A stretch of 64,000 nt of DNA from Pseudevernia furfuracea (GCA_022315425.1 JAIUPT010000039.1:682001-746000); one strand, 5' to 3'; positions 11,720 to 23,375 are shown, numbered from the stretch's first letter. The notes: generated by a model from the letters alone, not told the origin. Made by a program: numbers and translations.

Positions 11720-12340
11720 TTACGCCGCTGGTTTTTGGGATGCCAACCCAGGTTGATCTTTGTTGCCCGCCTTGTCATCTGCAGGATCATACGGCTCGCT
11801 TAGGGTTGGTGATGTTACAGGATCATACAACTTGCCAGGGTTTTGTGGTTCTGATTCATTAGTCCAACCGCGGCTCAGCTCTTCTATCCACTCATTCAAC
11901 CCCATAGGGAACGGTCCTTCCGCCACAACATTTAACATTCTGACTTCCTTGCCGTGCTGAAGGAATCTGAACGGACACAAGTTCAGAGCAACCTCTAAGC
12001 ATCAAGACATACGGGGTAAGCGCCTACCTTCCTTGCCTCAGGCCTTGAATAGCCCGATTGGCTTGATCATCGGTGACGAATTCAACCCAGCCATATGTAC
12101 TCGGGACGCCAGGCAGGTGATGGTACCATCCCTTGAATTCATGTATCAGTTGCGGTGTTGATCGAGTAAAGCAGGAAAGAACGTGGTTTACACCGCAAGC
12201 AACTGCACCATATGGGCGGAAGCGTTCTCTCACAGATTGATGAGTGAGATGACCATTGAGCGGTCTGCCAGAGCTTAAGCGATTTGTCCTCATTGACGAC
12301 GTGTTACTCTGACGTACCCGACAAGGATTCTTCGAGGCAT
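11720..12340 (-). CDS. Small RRM RNA-binding protein, 4 exons
   Basis: Exons 12340-12318, 12264-12192, 12131-12028 and 11966-11720; 148 aa. The joins restore an RRM: beta1 in the first exon (MPRRILVG), then helix 1 (THQSVRERFRPYGAV), the beta3 block STYGWVEFVTDDQANRAIQG and the end FLQHGKEVRMLNV. The beta1 block (ILVG) and the beta3 block (YGWVEFV) keep RRM-like aromatic and hydrophobic residues. The 60-bp second intron is a multiple of three with no stop, so a frame-only search reads through it. The C-terminal half (EGPFPMGLNEWIEELSRGW, then a Pro/Asp-rich tail) is unrecognised. A direct duplication of an 18-bp AAAAAGACGATGTCTGAT-like unit lies just upstream (12384-12419). Target RNA unknown. 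Confidence 0.75.
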
Positions 12341-13523
12341 GACGTGGCCCGAAGATTGACAGTTTGACAGGTGGTGCTTGAGAAAAAAGACGATGTCTGA
12401 TAAAAAGACGATGTCTGATTTAGCGTTGAGAATTGCGGTCAAGTGGCAACGAGGATGGAAATCCTTTGGTTAATATGTTTGCAAATCAGTGTAATTCAGT
12501 GACGGTCTTGTGTGAGGAAGACATGAAGAAGAAGTTGAATTATAGAGGGGATCAAAGGCTTTGGTTGTTTTCGTGTCGGAATAGTATTAGACAATCTCCG
12601 TGGTGGCCTTGGTACAAGTCATTTCATGCAACCTCGGATGGAGCAAAATGACACTTGGCTTGGGGGAAGCTCTTCACCATGCACCCGAGAGTTCGTTCTT
12701 CCGTGCCCAGTGGGCGGACATGTACTCGTAGAGAAAGATGCAATGATGATACAAGCTACCTGCTGCTGTACTTTTCGCCATTCAAAGAATGGGGCAGTCA
12801 ACATCAAACACGTCAATCGCCAGCTGTACGTCTCGCTTGGCGTTGAAAGCAGACATGCACAAAGATTGCAATTCACCGGAATAAGAATGACAATTCCAAG
12901 CATCATCAAACCAAGTCCTGTTTTGAATGCGTGGTTGGTACTTTCCGTGGCGGTCAGAAGAAAACTTCTGTTGCCTACTTGCTTTGACTGCGCGGACTTG
13001 GGTAGCCAAGTGTTTCCTTTGTGTGAGAAAAGCAGGTGGTTGTTGAGAAGGTTGATGATGCGCATGCATATGCACAGAATTCTTTAGGGGTCTTGATGCA
13101 GGTGAGATCCGCACGGACCAGGTACTTTAGCTTTTGACGCCAAGTGTCATCCCTGTACATACTCGTGTCTACCTCTCTACCAGGAAATGCACAGCACCCC
13201 TAAAATCCGATAAATCCGTCACCCAAAAAATGCACCACTGCCTCTCATAAATCCACCCCAAACAGACACCCACCACCCTTCATGTAGAACATATGTATAT
13301 ATCGATGCTTATTAGTGTTCAAGCACCCTCTAGAAGTAGACCCAAGAACCCTCAACTTCAAAATCCTTCCCCAGTCGAGTCTATTTATCTTTTAAGTAGA
13401 GATATTCGAGCGTATTAATCGCTGGATGTATATATAGAAGATTCTTACTGTAAGTGTTGTTTTAATTCGTAAACCATATTATTATCGAGCTTATAATCTT
13501 TTTCATCTCTATACGAAATCCCA
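12341..13523. other. Intergenic, no gene supported
   Basis: Open frames occur on both strands (about 150 codons each at 12.6-13.1 kb) but mirror each other, lack domains and give no splice model. AT content rises after 13.2 kb toward the LINE relic. Confidence 0.4.
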
Positions 13524-13800
13524 TTATGCTATGATGAGGTTTAAGAATATGCCATCTAAATTCCGCGCCGTAAGTGCATAATCTCTCAGATTGTCTTTTA
13601 ATTTGCATTGATTAATCTTTTGATACGCTGTTTTGACTGCGAAAAGGTAGACAGTATTGATTTTCCTTCGATGCCTTGTTGCGATACCTGTTCGATCAGC
13701 AGGTCCGCTTTTTCGTTTTCTGAGACGTTCTCGTGAGCCGCTATCCACCGTAAGGTGACCGCCATGTTCATCTCTCTCAGCTTTCGTCAGTTTTCTCACG
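13524..13800 (-). mobile_element. Relic of a LINE (non-LTR) retrotransposon, RNase H domain
   Basis: Read on the minus strand from about 13775 to 13600, one frame gives VTLRWIAAHENVSENEKAD. This is the W-(I/V)-x-x-H-x-x-V-x-x-N-E-x-A-D block that ends the RNase H domain of Tad/I-type fungal LINEs, followed by a helical SQQGIEGKSILSTFSQSKQR. The normal GNE is SEN here. Upstream reverse transcriptase was not found, so the copy is a truncated fragment. Its upstream flank (13857-13901) has a similar stretch at 23,104-23,147. Confidence 0.55.
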
Positions 13801-13856
13801 ATCCTTCCGAGGATGTACTACCCCGACTGCCCTTTTGGGGTCTGCTGTTGGTTTGG

Positions 13857-13901
13857 AGGCCTTTTAGCCTAGAGTGGGAGAACTTTATCTCGGTCAATCT
13901 G
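13857..13901. repeat. Dispersed repeat fragment, copy 1
   Basis: GGCCTTTTAGCCTAGAGTGG and the following GAGAACTTTATCTCGGT resemble 23,104-23,147 over about 45 bp with a few mismatches. It lies beside the LINE relic and may belong to the same element. Confidence 0.5.
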
Positions 13902-13959
13902 GCGGGGGGCGACGGAGGCACCAGAGGCACTCTGAAGATTGCTTTGAGATTCCATCAGC

Positions 13960-14829
13960 TTAAGTGAGACCCCTCGATATTTCCGTCGATCGAGATCTTC
14001 GAAGACAACGAACATTCTGGAAAAGTTAGTAGGTTTGAGTTTGACTGAGCGTATGGATTCGCAAGTCAACGTTGAAAGTTGGCGTTCTGCGTTTTCGCAC
14101 TCGCATTGAAGGTCCCCCCCTGCCTTATTTGCTGAATGCTGATTGCTACACTGTTGTCATGTTCATAGGGACACTTGCATAACTACCTAAAAATCTCGAA
14201 GTTCGCGTCGAAGCCACTAAAGTATTCATTTTCAGAGATGAATGCCCCAGAAACCATGAGACAAGTTGCTCTAAGGCTCAAAGATAGATGGTCTTTCCGT
14301 TTAAAACCCTCTAGTGTCCAGAACGACTGATGCAGACCTCCGCACTTCTACTGCCAAACGGTCTGAGCTCCCATCACGGAAGAACCCGCCAGTCGATATC
14401 AAAGATGGTACCCTCAGCGAGCGAATCAGTGAGCACCTCCACGCTACGAAAAAAACATGCTTGGGGCTTCCCGAGGATCGGATTCTTACCCACACCCCAT
14501 TTCGAGAGCTGTTGCTCTCGAACGTGACAGATCCAATGGCGTGGTCAGAAAATAGGTTGGAGAAAATCCAGCACCATAATCACATTTTTTGTCGGTTACT
14601 CTACGGAGTACATGCTTTCGATATACAAATGATTGGAGGCTACTGCAACCAGATTCCATTACACTCTGCAGTATTCATCTTCAGCCCCTGACCTTCCTCA
14701 GCCTCTCGCGTTTCAGGACCCCCGAATGAGAATAGAGACCGCAGAACTCAGCAATGAATGACTTCGAGACTCAAAACAAGCTTGAAACAGCTCCAACGCC
14801 AATCGTACCATCCGTCGATGCTTTCTCCT
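13960..14829. other. Intergenic, no gene supported
   Basis: A 125-codon frame at 14314-14691 (+) has no recognisable domain and overlaps equally open frames. Nothing else seen. Confidence 0.4.
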
Positions 14830-15366
14830 CTAGATCTCCCGGGAGACAAGACCCCCGACCGCCGCGAAGAACTTTCCCAAAGCCTGGCCATCGATGATCT
14901 GGTATTTGCTTGGGGAAGTAGGTGTGTAATCGCCTAGGGAAGTAGCTGCATTTGGGCCAGATGTTCCTGCAGGATCGACCGTCAAAGTCTTGTCCTCGTG
15001 ATAGATAGCAACAACCGTATGTTGACAGTATGCATTGTAGGTCCACTTGTGTTGATTGTCAGTTGCTTGGTTTGTAGAGTTTTTCATGCAGCCTCCTAGA
15101 ATGAGGAGAGTCCCAGTCTCGGGACGGGGACTGAATAGGGTGAGATCGTATGTAAGAGTTTTAGCTGATTCATATGTCAAACAAAGTCTGCCTGTTCAAA
15201 GTAAACATGACTCACCGCTGGGAATGCCGGGAGGGACAAAAGTCTCAGAATCCTGAATCGAACCGTTCCAAAATATTGCGCCGGTTTTATCCTGGAGGTA
15301 TGGGAAGATATTGTCATTTTCCGATTTGCTCTCGTTGATCAACATCAAGTAGCGAAATTCAGGCAT
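14830..15366 (-). CDS. Small hypothetical protein, 2 exons
   Basis: Exons 15366-15216 and 15164-14830 join in phase 1 across a 51-bp intron (GTGAGT...ATCAG); 161 aa. The joined protein reads smoothly (MPEFRYLMLINESKSENDN, then GIPSAKTLTYDLTLFSPRPE and GTLLILGGC). There is no signal peptide or transmembrane segment. I do not recognise the family. The clean splice sites and even amino acid use support a real gene. Confidence 0.55.
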
Positions 15367-18300
15367 GATTGTGAAGTATGGGAGTTGACCGCTGTATTTT
15401 GTAAGTACAATTGATGTTTAGATAAGGTATAAGAGTCGCTAGATAGGAAGGATGAAGGGATGGGAAGGATGAAGAATGATAGCGGACTTCGACAGGCCTT
15501 ATATGTCTTTCGTGCTACCCTTCATGGAGACCAGATTGTGCTACCCATGCCGATCGTTCTTGCACTTGTCACGTTCCGGCTTGCAACAAGCTCATTCAGC
15601 TATGATCAATTTTGAGGCTTGCAGCAGTCTCGTTCTGCTGTGATCGGGCTCGGAGCGAGTGCATCCCAGTCGTGACCATGCATAGGGGCCCGCATATTGA
15701 GTGAACTAGGGTCGCGTTCATAAGCACTTTAGCTCCAATCCAGTGATGGATGTGGCCAGTGCGGCTAACGGAATGTTCTTTTCCGGTCACATACCTACTG
15801 ATATCCTATAGAGGATCAAGCTCCGAGGATGGTCATGGGGTTTGTGGGCCTGTAGCCGCATGGAAGTTGCAGATCCTTTTGCGTAGCCGTTTAATCGCTG
15901 TCAATCAGTCTTTCAATAGGGGGGCTATTCTCAGACATTGACTGGAGACTTACAATTGATACACTGACGCGATCGACGTAGAATGAATGGTCCGACTGCG
16001 TCCTTTCGATAGAAATGCGGGATGGAGGAAATCTTCAGCTGACAGCTCACCCGGTGGCTTATGGAAAAATCATATCAACCAGAAATCGGCACCGGTAAAT
16101 TTGGACAGAAAACTCCGCTGTAGTCTCATCGAAGTGAGACGTAGGCTAAGTGGCGATACGTGGTCGTAGCTGTGGGATGGGGCTATGAAACAAGAGAGAG
16201 TCTGGATCTAGCTCTTTAGTCCAGCTCGAGTGAAATCAAGAGTAATTGTGCCGCTATGAGAGACGTCTTTTTGTCAATCCTGAAGCTGCTACTCATGAAC
16301 ACTTCTGATTGAGAGCCACCCAGTAAATCTGATGATGACATTTTCTGCGGCATTGCGGTTCCGAGTGCTGAAAACCAGCTAGTTCTTTCACGCACATGCG
16401 ATATTAAATCCACTTAGGTTCGAAAAAAGTGGCATCCGAAGTCGTGATATGGTGGTGGGATCCTTCAGATGTTGATAGCTAGTCCTATGACACACATTAC
16501 GAGTAGAATATGACTCATTTTGAGCGCCTATAACGTTCCGCATATGGAGTATGCCAGCTCAGCATGGGGTGCATATGCCTCAGGCAACCCTTTTCATTTC
16601 GGCACCTATGAGTTAAGGTGGCCGGCTGAGCGGTTGAATAGATCAGCGAATAGTCACGCACGTCTCTTGCTTATCATGCATGATTGGTCCGGCCCAAGCC
16701 CGCGTTAGAAAGAACGTCAAGTGATTCAAGCTCATGCGAAGCAATGAAGCTTCACTGGGACAATTTTTTCTTCTCGGTCTCTGCTTCACCCTTCGTCCTG
16801 ATAGTCTAACCAAATATCATCGATCAAAGGTGCCTGATCAGGCCGTACAAGCTGAAAGTGCCGGCAATGGTCTCTGGGTTTCGTCAATAATCGACAATCC
16901 GGACTTTCCACACATTCATCCAGTCCGAAAAGTCCGTTGTTTACTCTGTTTACCAAAAGAGTGTCTCACGTAAGAAGCGGATAAACAAACTGAAAGTCCA
17001 GCCAGTCCTTTTGTACCTCATAGACATCATCCAGAGCATCTGTTTACGGCTTGCTGTTCAGCTCCGTTATTTTGCAGTAAAGACCGTTATGTCAAAATTC
17101 CACCCTGAATCATTTATTACACAAGGGCGAGAGCATCTGTTTACGGTTTGATAGTCAGCTCCCTCGGCTTGTGGCGAAGACGGTTCATATCAAAAATCCA
17201 CCCTATATGGTTCAGTACACATCAGCGACGCAGTCATTTAGACGATGCCTTTCATTAGGCCGGCGCGAGGTGCAGATCAAGACGCCAATGCAAGCAGGGA
17301 GTCCATTCAATTGTCTGAAGAAAGAGCACTTCTGTGCTGCCAGTGTATGCTACCGCACAGAGTCATGGTTCTTCGATCAGCTCAAGCTATATGTGCATTT
17401 CCCAGCGCTTTATGATGATTTTTTAGTGGTTCTCGTTACGGTCGATATGCCTACTCTGAATATTGAAATACGAAAGCAGCTGAACAACGGGCGGAGCGAC
17501 CTGATAGGGAAACCAGTTGCCGGGAGCCTCGGGCCCCAGAAAGCGTTACACCCTCGGCCTGTAGTAGCGCCCCACCAAGCGTCACGCTTAGATAACATCT
17601 GCAAGTGCTCACTCACATGGCGCATTCCAATATGAGAGAGGAGACGATAGGCCAGACTGTAATAGTGTTCTCCTTATGGAGACGCTCTTGTAGGGCGATC
17701 TGACACGGGATGGCGGAGAGCACGCATAATCTCTTGGTGATGGGGGCGAGGCTACTGCTGCTGAAAGCTGATGCTTCCCTTCCCCGCAAAGTTGGTCGAG
17801 AGTAAACAGGGGTCTGCAGAATCAGAGCTGCGCAACTCTGCCTTGTCAGTCTTGCTCTCCCTATTATCGTCATTCGTTAATGACAGAATGTCAACATCGT
17901 TCTTATCCGCAAGTAAATTTGGTCCATCTCGCCACTCATCCTTGGCTTTTCAATTCTGGAGGATATCTCGAGAGGAGTCAGCACCCAGCACGGCACCTTT
18001 CATCTATCTTATGGCCAATGTTACATGTTGATCCGGGCTTATAACTAAGTACGAAGAGCAGCAGCTACGCCCTAGCTTTGTCACTCTTGGAGCTCGGCTT
18101 GTTTGTGTTCGTTGCCTACCATGCCCGTAGCTTATTCTCGCTCTTTAATTTTGAGCGTACTATGGATATTATCCATCCAGACATCGCTGTTAGTGCTTGA
18201 AGTGCGGGTGCTGACCTTGAACATGACATACCAAAAACCAAAGAAGGATGAGATTCATCCAAGAACGGAGACAACTCCCCCAAAGCAAGACTATCCAAAT

Positions 18301-18468
18301 CGACCCTTAGGAACCGGCTCGTAACTCTCTGAGTCCCTGTCTGAGTCGCGATATGTGTCTTACGAGCCTTGCTAATTTGTTGTCCCCCTACTACAGTGTT
18401 CCTCTATCAACCTCAAAAGAAAAACTTCCTGCGTCAGGCTCGCTCGTCAACTACATATCTCTTTCCTT
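15367..18468. other. 3.1-kb gene-poor stretch
   Basis: Only short frames without domains. The longest is 154 codons at 17171-17635 (+), lying partly on the direct duplication at 17.0-17.2 kb. A short frame at 18121-18324 (+) begins with a hydrophobic, signal-like segment (SRSLILSVLWILSIQTSLLV) but is too short to call. This may be decayed sequence. Confidence 0.4.
17033..17207. repeat. Diverged tandem duplication, about 97-bp unit
   Basis: AGAGCATCTGTTTACGG occurs at 17033 and again at 17130. The following about 60 bp also match with substitutions (TCAGCTCC, then GACGGTTCATATCAAAAA against GACCGTTATGTCAAAATT, then CCACCCT). The two units are offset by 97 bp. Confidence 0.7.
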
Positions 18469-20175
18469 TTAGTACATGATCCACTTATCAAGAAAGCATA
18501 TTTCCTCGTCTGGACCACATTTGCGCTGACAGCACTCGAGGCGCACTTGTCTCTGTTCTGAACACATCGTCGCATTCATGACGGATAGCCGGCATGTCAC
18601 CGAGACAGCTTCTGACTGCGTCCCCGCGTTTGCTTGATCTCGTCCTTCTTCAATGAGAATAATCACTTCGGCAATCTTAGATAACATCTCACTGTTCCAT
18701 AAGCACTCTTGCCGAGGTGTGGACGAAAGAAGAGATAAGGCTTGACGACGGATCCATGGATCTCGGCATCTGGTAGCTGTAAAGTACAAGGGAGGAACAA
18801 GGCCAGTATCGAAAGAAAAATGGCTTGTGCGTCCAGAAGCCTTGCGTCCAGAAGCCTCACAGATGTCTGGCCTGTGGATGATGGATGAGGCCAGGGAGAC
18901 AATACTCTCAAACGAAGCTGTGAAACCATCAAAGGCAATCTCCTCGGGAGGCATGCCTACAGATAAGAGGATCTTTGCGCAATTGTATTGGATCTGAAGC
19001 AACTTGGCTCCTTGAAGATCTTGAAGTCTCGGACTTAGGCTTGCTTTCTCAACGAGAGCATCAAATGCGGCTGCCCATTGGGGAAGTAGACGTTCGTTGG
19101 TGGGATCTTGCGGTTGGCTTGCACCTGTGTCGTTTTCAGAGCATTGAGATTTGTAATAAGCTGCTACTGAAGCTTGAAGCTTGTAGCTCATGCAATGATC
19201 AAGACAATCTCTAGCCTCCTTGAGAGTTTTGAATGCACTTGGGACAGGAATGATGACCGGACAGAGATCCTGTTTGAGAAAGTCCATAGAAAACAAATGA
19301 GTGTCAGGGAATAGAAGCGGTTGCATGTTCAAGCGAGAGAATATTTGTGTAATCTCACTATCGACGCATCGGTAATTTCTGCAAGAGTTGACCATCCCAG
19401 GAGGGCCAGACTTGCTGACTTCTGCTTGCCAGTCGCGGAAAATCTGGAGACCACCCTGCATGTGACTCAGCGCTGATTCGTAATTGCCTTGAAGAGCCTC
19501 AAAGCAGATGAAAATTACACAACACATGAACAACATCTGTTTCGAATGTCCTCCGCTTGAGCTGATGTCATGTTTCAGATGGTCAATTGCCTTGTTGCAT
19601 TGCTGGAGAGCGAACGAGTTAGATGCTCCTTCACTCTTCAAGTGTGTCGGTTCTCTTAGCCGAACGTTCTCATGAAGAGCTCCCAGAGCGATTGCAGCAT
19701 GCCTAATGCTCGCTTCGGTATGGCTTGCTTGAAGGACTAATTGATCCCAGAAGCTTGACTCGAAGAAGCCTCGGAGGTCCGCAACAGAATTGTCCCGGAA
19801 ATAATGAAAGGCTCGACGCTCCTTTTGATTGCCAGCTATGTCGACAGAGATTGGGTGGAAAGCTAAAGCGCTGGATTTCCAAAGGACAATCTGAAGGGGT
19901 TCTCGGTCTGGTAGGCGCCCATCAACCGAGTAGCCATCGCATTGGCGACCGCTTTTCAAGCATCTGGAGCATGCCGGCTTCACCTCATCGCATTTGACGT
20001 GTCGGATTCTGCGATCACAATTAGAAACAAGCGAAGCGGAAACCGCGCGTATCCGCAGGAAGCCAACTGACTTGCACGTGATACAACCTGCTTTTGTCTT
20101 GGGAAGACACTTGCGTTTTTTCTTGTTTGGATTTGAGGCAATCTCAGACATGATCTGAGATAGATGCGATGGCAA
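18469..20175 (-). CDS. Zn2Cys6 fungal-type transcription factor, 2 exons
   Basis: Exons 20175-20072 and 20008-18469; about 547 aa. A 63-bp intron (GTCAGT...CGCAG) is in frame with no stop. Removing it restores the binuclear zinc cluster C-X2-C-X6-C-X6-C-X2-C-X6-C (GCITCKIRHVKCDEVKPACS). A basic stretch (KKKRK) precedes it, probably a nuclear signal. The rest resembles the fungal transcription factor 2 (DUF3468) domain, with LRGFFESSFWDQLVLQASHT, AIALGALHE and the QMLFMCCVIFICFEALQGNY block typical of these regulators. It starts 551 bp from the divergent hydrolase gene, which is a plausible but unproven target. Confidence 0.85.
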   Translation of the reverse strand: MPSHLSQIMSEIASNPNKKKRKCLPKTKAGCITCKSVGFLRIRAVSASLVSNCDRRIRHVKCDEVKPACSRCLKSGRQCDGYSVDGRLPDREPLQIVLWKSSALAFHPISVDIAGNQKERRAFHYFRDNSVADLRGFFESSFWDQLVLQASHTEASIRHAAIALGALHENVRLREPTHLKSEGASNSFALQQCNKAIDHLKHDISSSGGHSKQMLFMCCVIFICFEALQGNYESALSHMQGGLQIFRDWQAEVSKSGPPGMVNSCRNYRCVDSEITQIFSRLNMQPLLFPDTHLFSMDFLKQDLCPVIIPVPSAFKTLKEARDCLDHCMSYKLQASVAAYYKSQCSENDTGASQPQDPTNERLLPQWAAAFDALVEKASLSPRLQDLQGAKLLQIQYNCAKILLSVGMPPEEIAFDGFTASFESIVSLASSIIHRPDICEASGRKASGRTSHFSFDTGLVPPLYFTATRCRDPWIRRQALSLLSSTPRQECLWNSEMLSKIAEVIILIEEGRDQANAGTQSEAVSVTCRLSVMNATMCSEQRQVRLECCQRKCGPDEEICFLDKWIMY

Positions 20176-20725
20176 AGAAATGTTGAAAGGTCTGGTACAA
20201 AGTCATCATCAACAAGAGTAAGATCACTGTGAGACTGTGCCCCAGATTTCTATATGCAAGCACGAGAAGGGAGAATTTTCCAGAGGATCATGCATCTGTT
20301 AGTGTCTTAGTCATCATTTACCTGCGGCTAAGCCGAGTATAAGTTCTGAAAATCTTGGCGTCAGCCGTTGCTAGACCAAGGATGGTCAATTCTCGTAAAA
20401 CGAGGGATAATCCGCGTCCGAGGGTCATGAAGATTGATGTTGTCTCCATCAATCCCAGCGACTCGAATTTTTAAGGTAGCCGATGCGACTATATGCTTGC
20501 AAAGCAACCTCCGTCGCCGCTATATTTAGGCATATATTTGACCTGGCATTGGACTGATCGTAAAACTGTCCCATTGCGGGTTAGCACTGTGGATTTCACA
20601 AGTTCAGGATGAGCAAATATAGTTGTATAAATCGCTGCAATGTCTCTTTTATCTCACAGAAAAAACCACACGATTCCGCAGTCATTGTCATCTTCATTCC
20701 CGTACTGTTCAGTTCAGTTCCCAAC
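20176..20725. promoter_or_regulatory. Shared upstream region of regulator and hydrolase
   Basis: 550 bp between divergent starts. CGG triplets, the usual Zn2Cys6 half-sites, occur, but no convincing inverted or everted pair was identified by eye. Confidence 0.4.
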
Positions 20726-22046
20726 ATGCTTTTCTCACGCCATATTTCGGCGCTTTCTCCATTGGTCTCGGCAGCAGTAGGCGCTGAGCAAGTTCTGCTA
20801 CCGAAGCCAAATGGCGATTTCCAAGTCGGTATGGGTGTCGTGGAATTGATAGACGTGAGCAGACTTCAGCCGTTCGCACCCACCGTTCAGCACCCCAAAC
20901 TCATGGTATCCTTATTCTATCCTGTGGAATCCCACAACCCAACCACGCCGGTCAAATACATGCCAGATGGAACAGCTGCTTTCGAAGATGGCTCAGAACA
21001 ATCCGTCTATGGCCTTGCGTCACCAAACGGTACCTTTGAGAAACTTGCCCTCCAAATGGCCTGCAAATCCTCTCAAACCCAAGCAACATCCGACTTCCCA
21101 GTCGTCTTATTTTCGCCCGCCGAAGCTACTACCCGACTGTTCTACAGTGTCATTGCGCAGACAATTGCAAGCTCAGGCTACATCGTCATTACCATTGACG
21201 CCCCTTATGACGTTGACGTTGTCGAGTACCTAGATGGCTCAGTAGCTCTCCTTAACGCCTCGATCGCTACTAATCCATCAATCGCCAACATTGAAGTGGC
21301 GGTCTCCACCCGCGCACAAGACGCCAGCTTCGTTCTCGACCAACTCCGTGACGCATCCGTCATCTCACGACTCATTCCTGGCTCTTCACAAGGCCTCAAT
21401 GTTAGCAAGGTTGCCATGTTTGGACACTCACTGGGCGGCGCGGCAACAGCAGCTGCCATGCTCAATGATAGCCGTATCGCTGGCGGAGTAAGCATGGATG
21501 GCGCTCTCTTTGGCCCCGTCGTCCAAGAAGGGCTTGACAGGCCATTGATGCTCATGGCGCACACGAACCATACGCGCACCAACGACAGCGCCACCGACGA
21601 CCCAACCAACTCATGGCGTAAGTTATATTTTCGGAGTGTTTTTGCCCTATTCCGATTCTTTTCGGGTCGCAAGAAATGTTGCGGGAGCAATCCACTCCTA
21701 AGACTGATCGCATGACTCATTTGACATCCTAATAGAGATATGCTGACTCCAAAATTATCAAGTCGACATTTGGCCCAACCTGCGTGGGTGGAAACTCGAC
21801 ATCATGCTCGCAAATTCCATGCACTACACGTTCTCCGACTTTCCCATCGTCTTGGAGACACTGGGCATTGTCCCCAATGCGACAACGGCCAACAACCTGC
21901 TCATCACAAATCTCAATGGCTCGCGAGCACTGAAGATAGTCACGACATATGTTACCGCGTTCCTTGACATGGTGTTGAAGTGCCAACATTCTCCTCTGCT
22001 CCAAGGTCCTGTAGCAGCGTTTCCGGAGGTGACATTCGAGCGTTAG
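20726..22046 (+). CDS. Secreted PAF-acetylhydrolase-like serine hydrolase, 2 exons
   Basis: Exons 20726-21617 and 21763-22046 joined in phase 1 over a 145-bp intron (GTAAGT...ATCAAG); 391 aa. An alpha/beta hydrolase of the plasma PAF-acetylhydrolase family, expected to cleave short acyl esters. The nucleophile elbow is GHSLGG (Ser235), the acid SMDGALFGP (Asp258) and the base HYTFSD (His318). All three are present and the His lies on the second exon, so the intron must be removed for a complete triad. The start at 20726 gives a signal peptide (MLFSRHISALSPLVSAAVGA); an in-frame ATG at 20609 is possible. Several N-glycosylation sites fit secretion. The true phospholipid or xenobiotic substrate is unknown. 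Confidence 0.85.
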
Positions 22047-22691
22047 TAGGATGAGAAATTGGAAAAGACGGCTGTTGATATGGTGAGGATAGCAGCGATA
22101 TGAAGGGGGTCAATAGCAGTCGCTTTTATTTTCAGGCTCCATGAATCCAATAGTGTGATCTCGGCTTGATCGATGCTGTTATACAAATCTAAAACCTGGC
22201 TTGCAGGCACATGAAGTCTCCACAAAATTTTGCGCTTTGGCTAAAAATCCAATGAAGAGTGCAGGTAGATTATCCATTTTCTCTTCTGCCTACACCAGGC
22301 ACGCAGAGATCAAGAACGTATCTTTATGACCCTTAACCCCCCTTGCCTCCCTCAATGACAACACTATCAACTCCAACGCGAAAGACCATACTCTCTGGCT
22401 CCGTGAAGTTAAGTTCATCTGGACGGATCCTCTCCATCTACCCCGGGTCAGCCATCATCAATTCAAGTCTTCGAAACCTGCCAATTTGCGAATCACTACC
22501 CATGCTCGAGCATTGCGACTGAAAGCCGACTGTAGCCTTATAATTTCACTTACTTATGTGCGATATCATGAAGTTAAGAACGATGATAAGAGATAGAGAA
22601 AGTTATTTAAATAGTCTAAAAGAGATTAATGCTATCAAGAGGACGATATCGTGTTACTCATAGACGAATTGTAGCTGTCGCCCCTATATAA

Positions 22692-22878
22692 TACGGAGGT
22701 CGACACGGAAAGTCCTGAACGTCAAGATTCCTACGCTAAGACCCCGGACGTCCCGCCTAAAGAGCTACCTAGAAAATGCGCCTAGAACTCAGCTATAGGG
22801 TCGGTTTCCGAAGATAGGGTTAGCGCTGTTCAGGACTTTACGTGCCGACCTCGTGCCGACCTCGTGCCGACCTCCGTA
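22692..22878. mobile_element. MITE, copy 1 (187 bp)
   Basis: The left end TACGGAGGTCGACACGG with AAAGTCCTGAAC is mirrored at the right end by GTTCAGGACTTTACGTGCCG...ACCTCCGTA. Both ends read TA-CGGAGG / CCTCCG-TA, which suggests a TA target-site duplication as in Tc1/mariner-type elements. The right inverted repeat is longer because an 11-bp unit (CGTGCCGACCT) is present three times (22841-22873). No transposase frame is present. The same termini flank 47062-47334. Confidence 0.75.
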
Positions 22879-23103
22879 GTCATAATGTATAGCTATGATT
22901 GATGAAGAATAACGTAGCATGCGCAGCTGCGGAGAGTATGCCAAGGAAAAACCAAATCTAAAGGATTCTATTGGCCGAAACCATGATTATATAAGATTAT
23001 TCTCATTGCTTGCGTGATTCAAACTCGGCGGAGTATGTGCCGAGATTATTGTAAATCATGTGATTATGGCGTGTAAGGCTGAATCTAGATCTGGCTGTAC
23101 TTT

Positions 23104-23147
23104 AGGCTTTTAGCGTAGAGTAGGAGAACTCTATCTCGGTGAATCTG
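23104..23147. repeat. Dispersed repeat fragment, copy 2
   Basis: Matches 13857-13901 over GGCTTTTAGC, TAGAGT and GAGAACTCTATCTCGGTGAA with scattered substitutions. Confidence 0.5.
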
Positions 23148-23170
23148 TGGAACATCAGTCGTGATCTCAT

Positions 23171-23195
23171 CATTATTATTATTATTATTATTATT
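23171..23195. repeat. ATT microsatellite
   Basis: About eight ATT triplets in a row, upstream of the RGS-LOV gene. Confidence 0.9.
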
Positions 23196-23375
23196 CTTTC
23201 TCAATTTTGCAATCTCTTTACCACGCGTCCAGATGCTTGATCACGCCAATCGCATACTCGTATGTCTACATACTACTGTCATCACTGTCAATGTCATCAT
23301 TCAATCCACCACACCATCCCATCATCCCATCATCCCATCACTTTTCTCCTGATCCAGGTAAAAGATAAAAGACAT

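Noticed and set aside
18469..22046. Secondary-metabolite gene cluster
   Set aside because: No polyketide synthase, peptide synthetase, terpene cyclase or P450 lies nearby; only a regulator and a hydrolase.
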